Shown here piece after piece: positions 61,137-64,000 of a stretch of 64,000 bases of DNA. Within the stretch, counting starts at the first letter, position 1, and every line of letters starts with the position of its first letter. The stretch lies in assembly GCF_000266885.1 (NCBI RefSeq), contig NC_018020.1:620001-684000 (forward strand), written 5' to 3'. The notes under the pieces were generated by a model, which was not told where the DNA came from, ran no database searches, and saw only the letters and a program-made list of their open reading frames with translations. Both the position numbers and the translations under genes were made by a program. Source of the stretch: Turneriella parva DSM 21527 (GTDB lineage Bacteria > Spirochaetota > Leptospiria > Turneriellales > Turneriellaceae).

Positions 61137-61787
61137 TTACCCCTTCAGTTTAAATGACTTTCGATGAAAGGCCGTCAGACCGTGTTCGGCAATTGCATCG
61201 CGGTGCTTTTGCGTGCCATAGCCTGCGTTACCAGCCAGATCGTATCGCGAAAACCGGTCGGCCGCACGGGCGATAAGGGCATCGCGCCTCACTTTGGCGA
61301 TCACCGAGGCTGCAGACACGGGAAAATACCTGAGGTCGGCTTTGGTTTCTGTATCTAGCCTCGGCATGGGTTTAGCCATGCCCAATACGGGATATTTAAA
61401 CCTGTAGTTACCGTCGGCGATTATTCTGACGGCTTCGGGGTGCATCGAGGCTGCGCGCAATAATGACTGCACCGCCCGGTAGATACCATATTGAATCGCG
61501 CGGTTGATATTGTGCCTGTCGATATAGCGCACCGCGATATGTGCTGTCGCGTGCGGCAGGTTTGCGGCAATTTTGGGCGCGAGTTCTTCACGCCGTTTTG
61601 CAGACAGCAGTTTTGAGTCGGTAACCTGCCCGGCCCAAGCTTCTGTTTCGAGCGCGGCGAGACTTGCCTGTGTCACCATCACCGCGCCAACTGTCACCGG
61701 CCCAAAGAGGCAGCCGCGCCCGACCTCGTCGACCCCTATGATCGCCTGCCAGGTCTTGCCGGTTTCGTCAAAAAAAAACCGCGCCAG
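61137..61787 (-). CDS. rnhB: ribonuclease HII with non-standard start
   Basis: It cleaves RNA-DNA junctions at ribonucleotides. Catalytic residues are GVDEVGRG (Asp and Glu) followed by GPVTVGAVMV, TDSKLLSAKRREEL, ADGNY and ASVIAKVRRDALI. No ATG, GTG or TTG lies upstream of DEVGRG in this frame back to the in-frame stop within rplS; the first GTG, at 61697, falls after the catalytic Asp/Glu. A CTG at 61787 would give 17 residues before GVDEVGRG, close to the usual length; ATC or ATA at 61742/61739 are alternatives. The start is therefore uncertain. Confidence 0.82.
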   Translation of the reverse strand: MARFFFDETGKTWQAIIGVDEVGRGCLFGPVTVGAVMVTQASLAALETEAWAGQVTDSKLLSAKRREELAPKIAANLPHATAHIAVRYIDRHNINRAIQYGIYRAVQSLLRAASMHPEAVRIIADGNYRFKYPVLGMAKPMPRLDTETKADLRYFPVSAASVIAKVRRDALIARAADRFSRYDLAGNAGYGTQKHRDAIAEHGLTAFHRKSFKLKG

Positions 61788-61796
61788 AGCGCGGTT
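61770..61796 (-). terminator. intrinsic terminator of rplS, overlapping rnhB 5' end
   Basis: On the minus strand AACCGCGC-TCTG-GCGCGG is followed by nine T. It is a textbook intrinsic terminator 26 bp after the rplS stop, and its U tract codes in frame for the rnhB N-terminal FFF. Confidence 0.9.
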
Positions 61797-61821
61797 CTTA
61801 TCGGCAAACTGTGTTGCTGTT

Positions 61822-62274
61822 TTACGCAGGTGTTTCGGCCGCGGCAGGTGCTTCGGCTGCTGGTGCTGCTTTCGGCTTGGCTGCCTTGTACGCCTGAGCC
61901 GCCGCGAAGAGCGAGTCTTTCACCGGCTTGCGCACGATTTCTTTCAGACGGCTGCCCTTGCCCGACTTGTCGCGCAGGTAGTAGAGTTTCGCACGGCGCA
62001 CTTTGCTCGAGCGGATCTTTTCTACCTTTTCAACCGTGGGGGCATACAGGGGAAAAATACGCTCAACGCCCACGTCAAAGCTCACGCGGCGCACGGTGAA
62101 GGTCTTGCCTGCACCCTGGTTCTGAATGGCGATCACGAGGCCTTCGTAGATCTGAATACGCTCTTTCGCGCCTTCTTTGATTTTATAGTGTACTTTGACC
62201 GTATCGCCGACTGAAAAGTCGACCGGGCGGTTCACCACGTCGTAGTGGAGTTTCTGGAGAATCTGATTCAGCAT
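61822..62274 (-). CDS. rplS: 50S ribosomal protein L19
   Basis: 150 aa. The L19 core (~1-115) has [55 protein letters not shown] and [18 protein letters not shown]. The final ~30 residues are an alanine/proline/lysine tail ([17 protein letters not shown]) not found in most L19 proteins. Ribosomal protein at the 30S-50S interface. Followed by a strong terminator and then rnhB. Confidence 0.97.
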   Translation of the reverse strand: MLNQILQKLHYDVVNRPVDFSVGDTVKVHYKIKEGAKERIQIYEGLVIAIQNQGAGKTFTVRRVSFDVGVERIFPLYAPTVEKVEKIRSSKVRRAKLYYLRDKSGKGSRLKEIVRKPVKDSLFAAAQAYKAAKPKAAPAAEAPAAAETPA

Positions 62275-62335
62275 CCGTCTTTGTTAAGGGTTGAGACAGG
62301 GCGTCAACGCTTGTTGAACTCAATGGCGGCATGTC

Positions 62336-63265
62336 TCAGATGGTCGTTATTGGGGTAGCGCACGCGGCCATCTGATTTCGACCCCGCTCTTTTGCGCAGT
62401 ACAGCCAATGGTCTGCGGCGGCCACAGCCGTCTGCAGATCGTCATCGGGACTGCATTGGTTCACCCCAAAACTCATGGTTACGGTAAGCCCCCCGGCCGA
62501 AACGGGCTCGGTGGCCACAGAAAGGCGCAGCCGTTCGGCCAATCGCATGGCCGCCGCAAGATCAGTTTCGGGCAGAATTACCAGAAATTCTTCACCGCCC
62601 CACCTACCGGCAAAATCTGCGATGCGCTTGGCCCCATTCATACGGGCGGCAACGGTGCGTAACACCTGATCACCCATGTTATGACCGAAACGGTCATTCA
62701 CTTGTTTAAAGTGGTCTATATCACCGATGATGAGGCTCAGGGGCCGTTCATACCGCCGGGCTATATGCAATTGCCGGCGCAATTCTGCCTCTATCCGCCT
62801 GCGGTTGGCAAGGCCTGTCAAAATGTCTGTGGTCGCCTGCCGCTTCAGTGCCCGGTGCATTCGTATCTTTTCTGTCACGTCAGTATAGACCCACACATGA
62901 CCACGGTAATCTGATGCGATGAATATGGGATAATAATGTCTCTCAAGCCAGCGCCCATCTTTTAGAGAAAATACTTCTCACTTAACAGGCCGCTTTTCGG
63001 CGAGGCGGGTCTCAATGCTCTGCAGGAATATTTCGGGTTCAACAAAAGCCTCTTTCGCGGCTGAGGCTGAAACTTCGCAGGGAATACTTGCGAACTCAGT
63101 CGCCGATAGACCAATGTTGAAAAGGTTTAGGAATGCCTGATTGACGAAACTGACCTGCCGGTTTTCGTCTTCCAGTAGAATTGCGAGGTGCAGCTGATCG
63201 AGCAAGCCTGTGAACCGGTGCTGACCAAGGCGCAGGTTAGCAAGTAATAAGCTGTCTGATTCCAT
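62336..63265 (-). pseudogene. PAS-GGDEF diguanylate cyclase gene interrupted by in-frame TGA
   Basis: The upstream part (63265-62981; a longer frame reaches 63376) encodes a PAS domain (LDQLHLAILLEDENRQVSFV). A TGA at 62980-62978 stops it after KRPVK, and the same frame continues without shift as EVFSLKDGRWLERHYYPI, GHVWVYTDVTE, then a GGDEF domain with DILTGLANRRR, GDIDHFKQVNDRFGHNMGD and GRWGGEEF. Joined, this is an ordinary PAS-GGDEF c-di-GMP synthase. A single base change to TGA is the simplest explanation; the GGDEF part could still be translated from the GTG at 62896. Confidence 0.8.
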
Positions 63266-63397
63266 ATGAATGATTGGACGACTTTTCGTCTGCGTTAACG
63301 ACACGAACGGCGCAGAATAGCGCGGCCCCGGCGCTGACCAACGCGGCGGGCTAGAGCATGGGTATGTATGAATCAAACTGGCTATGGATTTTCTATG

Positions 63398-64000
63398 CTA
63401 GCGCAGCAACCCAGGCTCTTCAGCGAATATCTCACGCAGGGCATCGACAAACGGACGGTTTTGAAATCCTAAATCATGCGCGGCTTTTTCGCTGCTGATT
63501 TTGATACCGAGGCCCACGGGTATCTTGAAGACCCGCGCACCTTTGCCCGAGGCCTCGTGCCACGCCGACAAAAAATCGGCGAAATCACGCGTGTCGCCGC
63601 TGGTGTTATAAGCCTGCCCGATTGCCTTTTCGCTTTCGAGCGAAGCAACGACTGCATCGGCGACGTCGCCTGCGTAAACAAGCGGCCAGCCGATCGCTGG
63701 CAGGGGCAGAAAAGGCAGCTTCATCGCCAGTTTGAAGTAAGGCATAATATTCTCATCGCGCGCGCCATAGACTCCCGATGGGCGCAGCGTCGTTAGGCCA
63801 ATGCCGTACTGCGTCGCGAGCCGCCACGCGAGCTCTTCGCTCAGTTGCTTCGTCGCGCGGTACGCGCCGCCTTCGCGCTTTTCACCGTTCAGCTGCTCTG
63901 ACGTTTCGTTAATTTCATACGCGAGCGTAAACTTGTAGAGCCCAATCGTGCTGATATGCACCGCGCGCCTGATGTTATGCTTCTGCATTGCGTTGAAAAC
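63398..64000 (-). CDS. NAD-dependent epimerase/dehydratase, N-terminus beyond window
   Basis: The reading frame runs off the right edge, so the N-terminal NAD-binding GxxGxxG is not visible. The seen part (~200 aa) has VHISTIGLY, YRATKQLSEELA with the YxxxK pair, LRPSGVYGARDENIMPY and a C-terminal QNRPFVDALREIF. These match extended short-chain dehydrogenases acting on nucleotide sugars or steroids. An internal ATG at 63988 is not the true start because the coding pattern continues upstream. Confidence 0.85.
   Translation of the reverse strand, partial: VFNAMQKHNIRRAVHISTIGLYKFTLAYEINETSEQLNGEKREGGAYRATKQLSEELAWRLATQYGIGLTTLRPSGVYGARDENIMPYFKLAMKLPFLPLPAIGWPLVYAGDVADAVVASLESEKAIGQAYNTSGDTRDFADFLSAWHEASGKGARVFKIPVGLGIKISSEKAAHDLGFQNRPFVDALREIFAEEPGLLR

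Noticed and set aside
62978-62980. TGA in the PAS-GGDEF gene as a selenocysteine codon
   Set aside because: No selenoprotein family is known for this position, and no hairpin typical of a bacterial SECIS was seen immediately downstream.
1-64000. CRISPR arrays, prophage genes, insertion-sequence transposases, integrases
   Set aside because: No regularly spaced direct repeats, and no recognisable transposase, integrase or phage structural proteins in any frame.

Overview
This window reads as chromosomal DNA from a free-living, double-membraned bacterium of the spirochaete order Leptospirales, most likely a GC-richer relative of Leptospira such as Turneriella. That placement is inference. It rests on the mixture of TonB-dependent and other outer-membrane proteins, loose spirochaete-style lipoboxes, several SpoIIE/STAS, GGDEF and cyclic-nucleotide signalling proteins, and linked metX-metW. 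No plasmid, phage, transposase or CRISPR features were seen. Gene density is high, genes often overlap by 4 bp, and most gene ends carry a long palindromic terminator that frequently absorbs the stop codon.

Layout. 1-7.2 kb (-): an alpha-2-macroglobulin operon (AMMECR1 protein, A2M with an intact thioester, VanW, DUF2135/YfaP, a duplicated exported protein). 7.3-9.8 kb: a small lipoprotein, a LytM endopeptidase and folE2. 9.8-14.6 kb (-): tRNA-Pro, cysS, rlmB, then a two-component system bracketed by two small paralogous cysteine-rich lipoproteins. 14.7-17 kb (+): folE (a second GTP cyclohydrolase), a metallophosphoesterase and a nucleotidyltransferase. 17-19.8 kb (-): lysA, a 2-Cys peroxiredoxin, tRNA-Arg and a small exported protein. 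19.8-22.2 kb (+): pyrE, two small proteins and an EamA permease. 22-26.4 kb (-): acyl-CoA synthetase and copZ-copA. 26.6-30 kb (+): two orphan periplasmic binding proteins and a HAMP-SpoIIE phosphatase. 30-33 kb: a TonB-dependent receptor divergent from an outer-membrane protein. 33-35.3 kb (-): acetate kinase and phosphotransacylase. 35.5-38 kb (+): Na/Pi cotransporter and a cNMP-binding protein. 38-40.9 kb (-): class I aldolase, a retropepsin-like protein, DoxX and an alpha/beta hydrolase. 41-44.3 kb (+): thioredoxin-like protein, site-2 protease and der. 44.3-45.4 kb (-): an unknown protein. 45.5-48.9 kb (+): beta-barrel protein, a DEGS-like desaturase and purB. 49-57.98 kb: STAS protein, two unknowns, metX-metW, a GT-C-like membrane protein, and a four-gene cluster of coiled-coil, TPR/Mrr-like, ParA-like and lipoprotein products. 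58-64 kb (-): a branched palindromic element, then Na+/solute symporter, unknown, 3-hydroxyacyl-CoA dehydrogenase, rnhB, rplS, an interrupted PAS-GGDEF gene and a truncated epimerase.

How the parts work together. Housekeeping functions cover folate/queuosine precursors (folE, folE2), lysine/diaminopimelate (lysA), pyrimidine and purine synthesis (pyrE, purB), methionine (metXW), translation (cysS, rlmB, der, rplS, two tRNAs) and acyl-CoA energy metabolism (acyl-CoA ligase, hydroxyacyl-CoA dehydrogenase, phosphotransacylase plus acetate kinase). Around them sit envelope and signalling modules of unclear purpose.

The least conventional material is: the lipoprotein/two-component cluster at 9.85-12.23 kb; the 54.3-58 kb cluster with apparently inactivated Mrr-like and ParA-like domains; the DEGS-like desaturase; a family of small hairpin repeats with a conserved 13-nt core and covarying stems; a 160-bp element that can fold as a stem closing three hairpins; and rnhB, which lacks a standard start codon because its 5' end lies in the rplS terminator.
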